From positions 1-64,000 of the forward strand of contig NZ_ANAH02000004.1 of NCBI RefSeq assembly GCF_000335475.2: a stretch of DNA of 64,000 nt, read 5' to 3'. This document shows, piece by piece, positions 44,607 to 53,741 of the stretch; the first letter of the stretch is position 1; every line of letters begins with the position of its first letter. Under the pieces are notes generated by a model, which made no database searches, was not told the DNA's origin, and was given only the letters and a program-made list of their open reading frames with translations. The stretch is from Cystobacter fuscus DSM 2262 (GTDB taxonomy: Bacteria > Myxococcota > Myxococcia > Myxococcales > Myxococcaceae). Made by a program: the position numbers and the translations under genes.

Positions 44607-45715
44607 GCCTGCAATCCCTGCTGCGTGACAAGCGCGTCCTCGTGCTGTGTGGCGCGGGCGGCGTGGGCAAGACGACGACGGCGGCGGCGCTGGGCGTGGC
44701 GGCGGCGCGCTCGGGCCGCAAGGTGCTGGTGCTGACCATCGACCCGGCGCGGCGGCTCGCCGAGGCCATGGGCCTGAAGGAGGGCGGCGCCGAGCCCACG
44801 ACCATCTCCCCCGAGCGGTTGTACGCCGGGGGCACGCCGGGCACGGGCCAGCTGGACGTGTGGATGTTGGATCCGCGCATCGTCTTCGAGCGCTTCGTGC
44901 ACCGGCTGTCGCCCACGCCCGAGGCGGCGCGCACCATCCTCGACAACCGGCTCTACCGCTTCCTGTCGGACCTGGTGGCGGGCATGCAGGAGTACGCCGC
45001 GGCCGAGGCGTTGGATCACTTCCTCGACGAGGGGAAGTACGATCTGGTGGTGCTCGACACGCCCCCGAGCCGCCACGCGCTGGACTTCCTGGAGGCCCCG
45101 GGGCGGCTGGCGCGCTTCCTGGATGACCGCATCGTGTCGCTCTTCCTGCCGGAGGAGAAGGGGCGCGGGGGGAGGCTGTGGCGCAAGACGTCGCAGCTGC
45201 TGGGCAACGTGCTGGGGAGCATCTTCGGCGAGGGCTTCACCCAGGAGATGCGCGCCTTCCTGGGGGCCTTCAGCGGGCTGTTCGCCGGCATCCGGCTGCG
45301 CGCGGACCGGCTGCGCGAGCGGCTGTCGGCGAAGGACGCGGCCTTCCTGCTGGTGACGTCGCCGGAGCAGGCCTCGCTGGACGAGGCGGCCTTCTTCCGG
45401 GACATGCTGCACGAGAGGGAGCTGCCCTTCGCGGGCTACGTGCTCAACCGGAGCTGGGCGCGCGAGGACGGGCTCCTGCCGCCCGAGGGGCTGTTGCGGC
45501 ACGTGGAGGACGACACCGCGCGCGGCGGCGTGGAGGCACTCATCCGTCTGGCCGAGCAGGAGCGGGCCCGGGCCGAGGTGCACCGGGGGCTGTTGCAGCG
45601 GCTGGCGGAGAAGCTGCCCGCGGGCGCGGTGGCGGTGGCCGCCCCCGAATCCGGAGGCGAGCTGGAGGACTTCGGGGGACTGGTGCGTCTGGGAGACGCG
45701 CTGGCAATGGGCTAG
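44603..45715 (+). CDS. ArsA/Get3-like ATPase, subunit lacking signature lysine
   Basis: This 370-residue ATPase has GAGGVGKTT (about 17-25), so the normal GKGG signature lysine is replaced by Ala. DTPPSRHALDFLEAP gives the switch II-like block (DTPPSRH), and PARRLAEAMGL follows the P-loop strand, as in ArsA. The Get3-like hydrophobic helices may be in LLGNVLGSIFGEGFTQEMRA. Translationally coupled to the lysine-bearing ATPase, it probably forms a heterodimer with it. Bacterial pairs of this kind occur in deltaproteobacteria; their client is unknown. Confidence 0.88.
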   Translation: MSLQSLLRDKRVLVLCGAGGVGKTTTAAALGVAAARSGRKVLVLTIDPARRLAEAMGLKEGGAEPTTISPERLYAGGTPGTGQLDVWMLDPRIVFERFVHRLSPTPEAARTILDNRLYRFLSDLVAGMQEYAAAEALDHFLDEGKYDLVVLDTPPSRHALDFLEAPGRLARFLDDRIVSLFLPEEKGRGGRLWRKTSQLLGNVLGSIFGEGFTQEMRAFLGAFSGLFAGIRLRADRLRERLSAKDAAFLLVTSPEQASLDEAAFFRDMLHERELPFAGYVLNRSWAREDGLLPPEGLLRHVEDDTARGGVEALIRLAEQERARAEVHRGLLQRLAEKLPAGAVAVAAPESGGELEDFGGLVRLGDALAMG

Positions 45716-45719
45716 TGGG

Positions 45720-46145
45720 CTAGGCCGGCGCGGTGGCGGGCGCCTCCGAGCGCGGCGCATTGCCCCGGCTCAGCTCCATGCCCAGCACGCGCGGATCGAA
45801 GTACGCGTAGAAGCGCGAGATGCGCTCGCCATCCCACTCGATGATGGACACGCCCTCGTAGTTCACCACCGCGCCGTTGTGCGCGGTGCCGTTGGACTCC
45901 CACTCGAGCGCCACCCGGTCCCCGGATTCGATCATGTTGCGGAAGGTGGACTTCACCTGCCGCAGCAGGCCCTTGTACTCGCGCCAGAAGTCCTGGGCGC
46001 CGTCCTTGCCGTGGAAGGTGCGCTGGGAGGCCACGTTGCTCACCTGGGCGTCCTCGCCGAAGAGCTCCAGCAGCGCCTCCATCTCGCCAGTCTCCTCCAA
46101 CCGCGTCAACGCATCCGCGAAACGCCGTGCTCGTTCCATCGTCAT
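45720..46145 (-). CDS. SnoaL-like (ketosteroid-isomerase fold) protein
   Basis: This 141-residue cytoplasmic protein has the SnoaL/NTF2 pattern: FADALTRLEETGEMEALLEL, ELFGEDAQVSNV, FHGKDGAQDFWREYKG and a final strand VSIIEWDGERISRFYAYFDP. Members include isomerases, cyclases and pure binding proteins; nothing in the sequence tells which. GGGAGA precedes the ATG by three bases. It converges on the ArsA pair with a 4-base gap. Confidence 0.82.
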   Translation of the reverse strand: MTMERARRFADALTRLEETGEMEALLELFGEDAQVSNVASQRTFHGKDGAQDFWREYKGLLRQVKSTFRNMIESGDRVALEWESNGTAHNGAVVNYEGVSIIEWDGERISRFYAYFDPRVLGMELSRGNAPRSEAPATAPA

Positions 46146-46308
46146 GGGGTCTCCCGCTCCGTCTGGGTGAGGGTCCTGTCCCTCGACGGTGAGCACGACG
46201 CGCACGCCCTGCCCGGCGCACCGGCCGCCCGGCCGCCCCGCGAGCGGCGGGCGTGGGGGCCGCCTCGTCCCGGAGCGGGCCCGGGGCCGGGGGAGCCCGC
46301 AAAAGCAA

Positions 46309-46338
46309 GGACCGCGGCCCGTAGGGGCGCCGCGGTCC
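46309..46338 (-). terminator. Terminator of the LysM-GH19 gene
   Basis: GGACCGCGGC (46309-46318) and GCCGCGGTCC (46329-46338) form a 10-bp stem. Read on the minus strand it is followed by TTGCTTTTGCGGGC, a T-rich tail. It lies about 56 bases after the stop of the gene at 46394. Confidence 0.65.
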
Positions 46339-46393
46339 AAGGGAGCTCAACCCTGTCTCCCGGAGCAGGGTCGGTCCAGGGGGGCAGAAGGTG

Positions 46394-47503
46394 TCAGCTC
46401 AGCACGCCGAGCGCGCGCTGGTAGTAGGCCTCGCGGGAGGCCAGGCCGTTGTAGCCACCGTTGATGCGGCGGGTGACCTCGCGGAAGTTGCCCGCGTCGG
46501 CGTACTGGTTGAGGTTGCGGCTGTTCCAGAACCAGGCGGCGGTGCGGAAGCCCACGTCCGGATCCGCGGCGCGCTTGGGGTTGTTCTCCAGGTCGATGCC
46601 GAGCGCCTGACCGGCGGCGCGGTAGTTGCTGCGGCCGGTGAGCTGGATGGGGCCGCGGCCCTTGAAGCGCACGCCGTCGCCCGGCTGGGTGTTGCCGAGG
46701 TCGCGGCGGCCCTCGTAGGCGGCGCCCGAGGCGATCTCCTCCATGTAGCGGAACTCACCGCTCTCGTGGGCGAGCTGCGCGAGGAAGGCGGCCTGGCGCT
46801 TGGGGGTGTTGATGCCGGCCTCGGCCATGGCGTTGTTGAGGTGGGGCAGGTACTGCTCGGCCTTGGCCTGGGACAGGTTGGGCATGATGCGGCGCAGCTG
46901 CGCGAGCGACACGCCGCCCTTCGAGCCGGGCTCGTTGCTCGGGCCGGTGACGGGGCCGGCGCCGCCCGTGGAGGGCTTGCTGGGGGCGGGCTCGTAGTGG
47001 TCACCCGCGGGCACGCGCAGCTTCTGGCCCACCTGGATGTGGTTGGGGTTGGAGATGCCGTTGGCCTGGGCGAGCGCGCTCACCGTGGTGCCGTAGCGCT
47101 GGGCGATGCCGCTGAGGGTGTCCCCGGAGCGCACGGTGTAGCTGCCGGTGGCCGGCGCGGAGGGAGCGCTGGGGGCGCTCGTGCCGCCCTTGCCGGGGAT
47201 GGAGAGCTTCTGGCCCACCTGGATGAGGTCGGGGTTCTTGATGCCGTTGGCCTGGGCGAGCGCGCTCACCGTGGTGCCGTGGCGCTGGGCGATGCCGCTG
47301 AGGGTGTCCCCGGAGCGCACGGTGTAGCTGCCGGCGCCGGCGCTGGGAGCGCTCCCTCCACCGGGGACCGTGAGCTTCTGGCCCGCCAGGATGTGGTTGG
47401 GGTTCTTGATGCCATTGGCCTGGGCGAGGGCACCGACGGTGGTGTGGTAGCGCTGGGCGATGGCCGAGAGGGTGTCGCCGCTACGGACAGAGTAGGTGCT
47501 CAT
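46394..47503 (-). CDS. LysM x3 - GH19 chitinase/endolysin
   Basis: This 369-residue protein has three LysM domains (about 3-48, 59-104, 120-164), each starting YxVRSGDTLS. A Pro/Gly/Ser linker leads to a GH19-type hydrolase domain (about 195-369) with the catalytic Glu in QLAHESGEFRYMEE and the GVRFKGRGPIQLTGRSNY signature. It should bind and cut peptidoglycan or chitin. There is no signal peptide (MSTYSVRSGDT). The LysM repeats are near-identical, also at DNA level, suggesting recent internal duplication. It pairs in style with the leaderless LysM transglycosylase at 35381. Confidence 0.9.
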   Translation of the reverse strand: MSTYSVRSGDTLSAIAQRYHTTVGALAQANGIKNPNHILAGQKLTVPGGGSAPSAGAGSYTVRSGDTLSGIAQRHGTTVSALAQANGIKNPDLIQVGQKLSIPGKGGTSAPSAPSAPATGSYTVRSGDTLSGIAQRYGTTVSALAQANGISNPNHIQVGQKLRVPAGDHYEPAPSKPSTGGAGPVTGPSNEPGSKGGVSLAQLRRIMPNLSQAKAEQYLPHLNNAMAEAGINTPKRQAAFLAQLAHESGEFRYMEEIASGAAYEGRRDLGNTQPGDGVRFKGRGPIQLTGRSNYRAAGQALGIDLENNPKRAADPDVGFRTAAWFWNSRNLNQYADAGNFREVTRRINGGYNGLASREAYYQRALGVLS

Positions 47504-47626
47504 GGTGGGGGCTCCGTGCGGAAGAAGGGGGAAAGGTGGGGAAACTTTCTCCTATTCTCGCAACGGCCGAGAAACAGTTGCTTGGAGCCTGGGATTTTCC
47601 CCCTCTGGCCGCGCAAGCCCTCGGAT

Positions 47627-48343
47627 TCACAGCACGGAGACCTCGCGGATGTGGATGTCGTCCAGGTTCAAGCGACGCACCGCGTCCACGAACCGGTCGG
47701 TGGCGATGCGGATCGTCTCGAAATCACTCAACAGGAACAGATCCGCATCGGTGGGGAGTGAGCTCCCCTCCAGGACGGGCTCGTCCGGGAAGGGAAAGGA
47801 ATCCCGGCCACATTTGGGACACGCGGGGGGCCGCTCTGGAGTGCACCCGGGATGCAGCCGACCCCGAGGGAAAAGCTCCAACTCCACCAGTTCCGGTGGC
47901 GCCGGCCGCTGGAACACCAGTTCCGCGCGCACCCCACGCAGTCCCCGCACACCCTCCGCCCGCAGGCGCTCCAGCGCCTCGCGGCGAATCAGGTTCAGTC
48001 CGGGAGAATGGAGGAAGAAGGAGCCAAAGGTGCCTTCGGCCGTTCCCACCAGCGGCCCCAACCGGGTTCCTGGACGCAACCGCGCACCGGCGGGCAGGAA
48101 GGGCCGAACCAGCGAACACAACCGAACGAACTCGTCGAACGGCTCGGGCCTGGGCCTGGCGTACAAACCACGTTCGTCCCAAGCGGACAGATCCACACTC
48201 GGGTACGCCGCCAGTCCCCCCGCCCAGGTCGCGCCACATTCAGGACAGCGCAGCCCAGGCAGGCTCCCCCACTTATGACGGGCGGAGACATCGCCGGTGT
48301 ACTGGGAATCCCTGGGTGCACGCAGTTCGTAGAACCTCGTCAT
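47627..48343 (-). CDS. SitI6-like double-CXXCG immunity protein
   Basis: This 238-residue protein has the two widely spaced zinc-ribbon-like motifs CPECG (about 34-38) and CPKCG (about 175-179). These define the myxobacterial double-CXXCG paralogous family, now described as SitI6-type immunity proteins. WAGGLAAYPSVDLS near the N-terminus is typical. Its gene begins four bases after the stop of the upstream lipoprotein toxin gene, with GAGGTGATGTG as the ribosome site. Its inferred role is to neutralise that toxin in kin cells. ATG 48343 was preferred over the adjacent GTG 48346. Confidence 0.85.
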   Translation of the reverse strand: MTRFYELRAPRDSQYTGDVSARHKWGSLPGLRCPECGATWAGGLAAYPSVDLSAWDERGLYARPRPEPFDEFVRLCSLVRPFLPAGARLRPGTRLGPLVGTAEGTFGSFFLHSPGLNLIRREALERLRAEGVRGLRGVRAELVFQRPAPPELVELELFPRGRLHPGCTPERPPACPKCGRDSFPFPDEPVLEGSSLPTDADLFLLSDFETIRIATDRFVDAVRRLNLDDIHIREVSVL

Positions 48344-48347
48344 CACA

Positions 48348-49031
48348 TCACCTCGGAGGTCGTCCTCCGTGGTACGGAACGATGAGTCCGGTCAATTGGA
48401 ATCGATAGAGCAGCGCCCCCGCATGGCGGTAGATCTCCGCGGAGGAAGCGTCGGGCTGAGCCGTCTTGAAGTCCCTCCAGGCCTGATTCCACAGACCACC
48501 CCGAGGCCCCGCGCTGTGGATTTGGATGTGGACGGACTCTGGAATGAGGATGGTGTACTGATGGATGTCGGGGATCCCCTGAGAGTGGAACCACTCCCGG
48601 AACTCCTCCGCTTGGGGCAAGAGGTGATGGCGGGCCCAACGGCCCGGCGGGAGGGAGAACGGCAGCGGTTGGCGATCGAAGTGCCGGTTGACGCGAAACG
48701 TGAAGATGGGCTCGCGATCCCGAGGCCATATGTGCGTCGGCCCCCACCAGCGACGCGGAGCCGGTGAAGCACCCGGGAGCACGGGTCCGCCTCCGCCCCG
48801 GTACGCCAGCAGCACCTCCCGGTGCGCCACGTCCCGGCAGCGGAAGAAGCCGCACGTCTCCTCCTCGTCTTCACGGCACGCCAGCACGAGGCTGCGCTCG
48901 TCGGCACAGCCCTCCTCCCATGACGAGACTTCCTCGGCGGGAAAAGAGTCCTCGACCAGGAGAGGGCCTGAACTCGCGCACGCGGCGAGCAGGCCCCCCA
49001 ACACGACCCAGAATCGTCCCAGATTCCGCAT
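48348..49031 (-). CDS. SitA6-like polymorphic lipoprotein toxin
   Basis: This 227-residue protein has a lipoprotein signal ending LLAAC (Cys18), then a short spacer with four cysteines (CADE, ACRED, TCGFFRC). The C-terminal toxin-like part (about 130-227) has RHHLLPQAEEFREWFHSQGI, IHQYTILIPESVHIQIHSAG and GLWNQAWRDFK. This is a His-rich pattern of HNH/AHH-type nucleases and of the TIGR02269/SitA6 lipoproteins. In Myxococcus such toxins pass between cells by TraA/B outer-membrane exchange and mediate kin discrimination. The cognate immunity gene follows directly. Delivery is inferred from the lipid signal and family. Confidence 0.82.
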   Translation of the reverse strand: MRNLGRFWVVLGGLLAACASSGPLLVEDSFPAEEVSSWEEGCADERSLVLACREDEEETCGFFRCRDVAHREVLLAYRGGGGPVLPGASPAPRRWWGPTHIWPRDREPIFTFRVNRHFDRQPLPFSLPPGRWARHHLLPQAEEFREWFHSQGIPDIHQYTILIPESVHIQIHSAGPRGGLWNQAWRDFKTAQPDASSAEIYRHAGALLYRFQLTGLIVPYHGGRPPR

Positions 49032-49061
49032 GGACCGCGGAGTCTAGCCGCCCCCCACCCG

Positions 49062-49646
49062 CTACTTCTCGGGCGGGAAGTCCTTGAGGATCTTCTCGAC
49101 GGCGTGGTCGATGAGCTTCTGGCTCTTCTTGGCGCTCATGTTGTCGGCCAGGGTGGTCTCGGCCGTGCCGCGCCAGACGAGGTTGTTGGACTTCGAGTCC
49201 ACCACGTCGAGGATGAGCGTGCCCTCGCGGTACTCGCGCACGGAGGCCGTGGGCCCTCCCGCGCCGCCATACGCCACCGGGCCGAAGAAGGGGTCGTACC
49301 AGGGATCCCACTTGTAGCCGTAGAACCGGTTGATGACGTCCACCTCCACCCGCTTGTCGATGGCCCCGTGCCAGCCCAGCTTGAAGTCGGGTTTCTGGTT
49401 CTCATCCACCAGGCGGTAGCCGCGCTCGGCCAGCTCCCGATCCACCGCCAGCCGGACCCGGGACTGGATGATGGAGTTGTAGACGCGCGTGTCCGCGCCC
49501 TCCTTCATCGGCAGCCAGGAATAGGTGCGGTAGCTCTCGAGCGCCTGCACCGCGCCGGGGTCGAAGTTCGTCCGGGTCTGGATTCCCGAACAGGCGGCGA
49601 GCGCCGACACCAACACCGCTCCAGCCAAACGCGAGGACAAGGACAT
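49062..49646 (-). CDS. DUF4136 lipoprotein
   Basis: This 194-residue lipoprotein has a signal ending SALAAC (Cys19). The DUF4136 pattern follows: RTNFDPGAVQALESYRTYSW, AVDRELAERGYRLV, PDFKLGWHGA, YREGTLILDVVDSKSNNLVW and a C-terminal helix AVEKILKDFPP. Function is unknown; members are outer-membrane or periplasmic. A perfect AAGGAG lies six bases before the ATG, which decides the start within a much longer open frame. Confidence 0.88.
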   Translation of the reverse strand: MSLSSRLAGAVLVSALAACSGIQTRTNFDPGAVQALESYRTYSWLPMKEGADTRVYNSIIQSRVRLAVDRELAERGYRLVDENQKPDFKLGWHGAIDKRVEVDVINRFYGYKWDPWYDPFFGPVAYGGAGGPTASVREYREGTLILDVVDSKSNNLVWRGTAETTLADNMSAKKSQKLIDHAVEKILKDFPPEK

Positions 49647-49795
49647 GTCGTTCTCCTTCAGCGCACCACGGGTGTGCTCGTGTGTGGGAAGGGTAGTCAT
49701 CCCGCGAGCCTGGGAGCCCCGTGGGCACGCGACGCCGCCGCGGCCCTGGCTGGCTGCTCGCCCCCTCATCGACCCGGAGGACGAGGCGGACGGGC

Positions 49796-52732
49796 TCACC
49801 CCGTCTGGACGCCCACGGCGTCGCGACCGGCGAGCCGCGCCACCGCCTCGATGAGCGCCGCGGGCTCCAGCGGCTTGGCCATGTGCACCTGGAAACCCGC
49901 GCGGTAGGCCCGCCGCGCGTCCTCGGCGCCCGCGTAGGCCGTGAGCGCGATGGCCGGCACCCACTGGTCCCTCTCCTCGGCCCACGCGCGCACCCGCCGC
50001 AAGAGCGAGTGCCCGTCCTCGCCCGGCAGGCCGATGTCCGACACCAACACGTCCGGCAGCGACTCCTCCAGGCGCGCCATCGCCTCGGCCGCCATGCACG
50101 CCGTGTCCACCCGCGCGCCGCGCTCGCGCAGCATCATCGCGATGAGCTCGCGCGCGTCCGGCGCGTCCTCCACCAGCAGCACGTGCACCCCGTCGAGCGT
50201 CACCCCCGGCGCCGTCTCCACGCCCGGCAGGGCCTCGGGGCGTACCTCGGGCAGCACCGCCGGCACCGGCAACGTCACCGTGAAGGTGGAGCCCCGGCCC
50301 TCGCCCGGGCTCTCCGCCTTCACGCTCCCGCCGTGCAGCCCCACCAGGTGGTGCACGATGGCCAGTCCCAGCCCCAACCCCCCGTGCTCGCGCGTGGCCG
50401 AGCCGTCCGCCTGCCAGAAGCGCTCGAAGAGGTGCGGCAGGAAGTCCGCGCGGATGCCCTTGCCGGTGTCCGTCACCTGGAGGCTCACCTCGTGCTCGCC
50501 GCGCGTCACCCGCACGCGCACGTGCCCGCCGGGCGGGGTGAACTTCACCGCGTTCACCAGCAGGTTCCAGCACACCTGCTGCAGGCGCCCGGGGTCGCCC
50601 ACCAGCAGCGCCGCGCCCGTGGCGCCCACGTCCACCTCGAGCGCGAGCGACACCCCCTTCTGCTCCGCGTGCGAGCGCACCACCTCCACCGCCGCCTGCA
50701 CCACGCCCACCCACTCCACGCCCTTCCTGTGCAGGGTGAGCTTGCCGGTGATGATGCGCGAGACGTCCAGCACGTCTTCAATCAGCTGCGCGAGCGCGCG
50801 CGCGTTGCGCTCGATGACGCCGAGCCCCTTGTCCACCGCGCGCGCGTCCCCCTGGCGGCCGCGCAGCATCTGCGTCCAGCCGAGCACCGCGGTGAGGGGC
50901 GTGCGCAGCTCGTGGCTCATCACCGCGAGGAACTCGTCCTTGGCGCGGTTGGCCGCCTGCGTCTCCGCCATCAGCCGCGTGTTCTCGATGGCCACCGACG
51001 CCATGCGCGCGAGCTGCACGAGGATGGCCTCGTCCTCGGAGCTGAAGTCGCCCTCGTACCGGTCGGACAGCTGGATGAAGCCGAGGTTCTTGCCATCCCG
51101 CCCCACCAGCGGAGCGCCCAGCCAGCCGCGCAGGGGCGGCAGGTGCGTCTGCCGGCCCGAGCCCCGCCACTCGGGGTGGGCCTCCAGCTCCGCCTGCGTC
51201 AGCCGCATGGGCAGGTTCAGCCGGCACACCCACGAGTAGATGCCCGTGCCATCCAGCCGCGCCTCCTCCTGGCGCCACGCCGCGTACCGGTCCGACAGCG
51301 ACACGGCGGTGCTCGCGCGCGCCCACTCTCCCTCCAAGACGAGGCTGGTGAGGGCCTGGTGCGCGCCAATCACCTCGCGCGCCTGGCCGGTGATGGCCTT
51401 GAGCATGTGGCCGATGGAGTCCGCCTCGCTGATGACGAGCGCGGCGCTGGCCAGGCCCTGGAGCTGCGCGGCGTGGTGCTGCTCGCGCGCGAGCAGGCGC
51501 TCCAGCGCGGCCTCGCCCTGGCGCTGGCGCGTCACGTCCCGGTGCGACCCCACCCACTCGCGCACCGTGCCATCCGGCTCGCGCACCGGCACCGCGCGCA
51601 CCAGCATGTCGCGGTACGCCCCGTCCTGGCGCCGCAGCCGGTACTCGTACTGGAAGGGCGTGCTCGCCGAGAGGCACTGGTTCCACAGGCGCGCGGTGGC
51701 CTCGCGATCCTCCGGGTGCACCGCGTCCAGCCAGCCCCAGCCCAGCAGCGCCTCGCGCGTCTGGCCCGTGAAGGCGCGCCAGTCCGGCTGGTCCTCCACG
51801 AACTCGCCCGAGGGCGGCGTCACCCAGGTGATGTCCATGGTGGCCGTCACGAGCGAGCGGAAGCGCTCCTCGCTGTGCCCCAGGTCGCGCGCCAGGGCCT
51901 CGGCGGTGCGGCGCGAGCGCACCAGGTCCGTCACGTCATAGGCGAAGATGGCCAGGCCCTCCACCCGCTCCGCGGCGTCGCGCTGGGGGTGGCAGGCGAT
52001 GTCGAAGAACAGCTCCTCGGGGGGCTGGCCCGGCTCGCGCGTGAGCTTGAGCGGCCGGGCGCGCCCCACGTAGGTGCTGCCCGACACGTACACCCGGTCC
52101 ATCACCTCGAGCAGGCCCTGGCCCATCAGCTCCGGCAGGGCCTCGCGCACCGGCAGTCCCACCAGCTCGCGGTTGCCATGGAGGCGGCGGTGCAGGAGGT
52201 TGGAGAAGATGAAGCGGTGCTCGGGGCCCCGGGTGAGGCACACCGCGGTGGGGCCCAGCATCAACATGTCCTGGAAGCGGGCGCGCTCGCCCTCGATGGT
52301 CAGGCGCGCCTCGCTCTCCGCGGCGAGCAGCCGCACCCGCTCGTCCTCCACCAGGCGCCGCTCCGTCACGTCCCGCAGGAAGAGGGCCAGCCCGTCACCC
52401 GAGGGCAGCGCCCGCGACTCCAGCCACATCCCCGCCGGGGCGAGGAAGTCCTCGAGCATCACCGGCGCGCGCGTGGCCATGGCGCGGCGCCACGCCGGGG
52501 CGAAGCCGCTGTCGGCCAGCTCCGCGAGCCCCTCCCACAGCACCCGCCCCAGCAGCGCCTCGCGCGAGCGCCCCAGGAGCCGCTCGAGCACGGCGTTGCA
52601 CCACGACAGCCGCCACTGCCCGTCCACCACGAGGATGCCATCGGTGACACCCTCGAGCAGCACCACTCGCTCGTCGGGGACGGGGCGCGCGAGGCCGCCG
52701 AGGGCCATTCTGGACGGCTCGTGGATGGGCAT
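49796..52732 (-). CDS. Multi-PAS/GAF hybrid histidine kinase with receiver
   Basis: This 978-residue soluble kinase has three PAS-like domains (about 15-135, 150-285, 300-425; the third ends WVGSHRDVTRQ). It continues with a GAF domain (about 440-590), a phospho-acceptor helix with SHELRTPLT (His607), a HATPase domain (DTGKGIRAD, GLGLGLAIV) and a C-terminal receiver (SDIGLPGEDG). It lacks membrane helices. Its kinase-receiver core closely resembles that of the kinase at 18686, suggesting duplication. MPIHEPSRM at 52732 follows GAGGAA and is preferred over the longer frame. Confidence 0.9.
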   Translation of the reverse strand: MPIHEPSRMALGGLARPVPDERVVLLEGVTDGILVVDGQWRLSWCNAVLERLLGRSREALLGRVLWEGLAELADSGFAPAWRRAMATRAPVMLEDFLAPAGMWLESRALPSGDGLALFLRDVTERRLVEDERVRLLAAESEARLTIEGERARFQDMLMLGPTAVCLTRGPEHRFIFSNLLHRRLHGNRELVGLPVREALPELMGQGLLEVMDRVYVSGSTYVGRARPLKLTREPGQPPEELFFDIACHPQRDAAERVEGLAIFAYDVTDLVRSRRTAEALARDLGHSEERFRSLVTATMDITWVTPPSGEFVEDQPDWRAFTGQTREALLGWGWLDAVHPEDREATARLWNQCLSASTPFQYEYRLRRQDGAYRDMLVRAVPVREPDGTVREWVGSHRDVTRQRQGEAALERLLAREQHHAAQLQGLASAALVISEADSIGHMLKAITGQAREVIGAHQALTSLVLEGEWARASTAVSLSDRYAAWRQEEARLDGTGIYSWVCRLNLPMRLTQAELEAHPEWRGSGRQTHLPPLRGWLGAPLVGRDGKNLGFIQLSDRYEGDFSSEDEAILVQLARMASVAIENTRLMAETQAANRAKDEFLAVMSHELRTPLTAVLGWTQMLRGRQGDARAVDKGLGVIERNARALAQLIEDVLDVSRIITGKLTLHRKGVEWVGVVQAAVEVVRSHAEQKGVSLALEVDVGATGAALLVGDPGRLQQVCWNLLVNAVKFTPPGGHVRVRVTRGEHEVSLQVTDTGKGIRADFLPHLFERFWQADGSATREHGGLGLGLAIVHHLVGLHGGSVKAESPGEGRGSTFTVTLPVPAVLPEVRPEALPGVETAPGVTLDGVHVLLVEDAPDARELIAMMLRERGARVDTACMAAEAMARLEESLPDVLVSDIGLPGEDGHSLLRRVRAWAEERDQWVPAIALTAYAGAEDARRAYRAGFQVHMAKPLEPAALIEAVARLAGRDAVGVQTG

Positions 52733-52881
52733 GACGGGCGTTCCTCGATGGGTGTCCCTCGTTAGCAGAGCGCGGGGGCACGTGCCCCGGCCCGGCCCGC
52801 CGAGTGTTGAGCGCAGGCCGCTCCGAGGTGGGAGTAGAAAACACCTCGTCCACTTGAAGTTGTCCGGGGGGCGGGGAAGCG

Positions 52882-52916
52882 GCCTTCCCGGACGAGGCCT
52901 TGTGCCCCGGGAAGGC
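52882..52916. other. Inverted repeat upstream of the Sco gene
   Basis: GCCTTCCCGG (52882-52891) and CCGGGAAGGC (52907-52916) form a 10-bp stem with a 15-base loop, 28 bases before the Sco ATG. It could be a leader hairpin or a chance element; no other feature is seen in 52733-52943. Confidence 0.35.
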
Positions 52917-52943
52917 ATCCGTTAGCAGTCGGAGCCGCCCCCC

Positions 52944-53615
52944 ATGTCCATGTCCCCTCCGTCTCCGTCCACCGCCAGCGCTCCCGAGCCCTCCGTCCCC
53001 ACCGCGCCGACCCGCCGGCCCTGGCTGCCCCTGGCCACGGGCGCCCTGTGTCTGCTGCTGCTGGGCGTGGCGTTCGTGTGGCCGCGCGCCCAGCCCCTGC
53101 AGCGCCTGGGCACGCTGCCGGACTTCACCTTCACGCGACAGGACGGCCAGCCCTTCGGCCGCGCCGAGCTGCTCGGCCGGCCCTTCGTGGCCAACTTCAT
53201 CTTCACCCGCTGCCCCACCATCTGCCCCGTCTTCACCGGGAAGATGGCGCGGGTGCAGAAGCGCACGGCGGACTTCGGCCCGAAGCTCGCGCTCGTGTCC
53301 TTCTCGGTGGATCCCAAGTACGACACCCCCGAGCGCCTCACCGACTACGCCGCCCGCTACGGCGCGGACCCCTCGCGCTGGAGCTTCCTCACCGGGGACT
53401 ACACGCGGCTGCAGGAGACCGTCGTCGGCGGCTTCAAGATCGCCATGGGCCGCAACAGCGACGACGAGAACGACATCCCCGGCATCTTCCACGGCTCGCA
53501 CTTCGTGCTGGTGGACGCCACGGGGGAGATCCGCGGCTACTACGACAGCGAGGACGACGACACGGTGGAGCGCATCACCCGCGACGCCGAGCGCCTGGTG
53601 CGCGGCGTCGAGTAG
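52944..53615 (+). CDS. SCO1/SenC-family copper chaperone
   Basis: This 223-residue protein has one N-terminal membrane anchor (about 26-46, LPLATGALCLLLLGVAFVW). A thioredoxin-like Sco domain follows, with the copper ligands CPTIC (about 92-96) and the distal His in HGSHFVLVD. Sco proteins deliver Cu to the CuA site of cytochrome oxidase. No cytochrome oxidase genes are adjacent in this window. VSFSVDPKYDTPERL is the usual loop before the third helix. It is divergent from the hybrid kinase. Confidence 0.92.
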   Translation: MSMSPPSPSTASAPEPSVPTAPTRRPWLPLATGALCLLLLGVAFVWPRAQPLQRLGTLPDFTFTRQDGQPFGRAELLGRPFVANFIFTRCPTICPVFTGKMARVQKRTADFGPKLALVSFSVDPKYDTPERLTDYAARYGADPSRWSFLTGDYTRLQETVVGGFKIAMGRNSDDENDIPGIFHGSHFVLVDATGEIRGYYDSEDDDTVERITRDAERLVRGVE

Positions 53616-53741
53616 ACAGCGTCCTGGAAAACTCCCGGCTGGCCGCACCGGGCGGGCGGGCGTCATGTAGGTGACGCAGTGCTTCCAATCCCGGGCTCCG
53701 TGCATAGCTTGGCCGGGCAGCCAATCCAAAGGGGGACGCAC

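Noticed and set aside
43638-45715. Arsenite efflux ATPase (ArsA proper)
   Set aside because: There are no arsenite-binding cysteines, no ArsB, ArsD or ArsR nearby, and the subunits are coupled half-size proteins.
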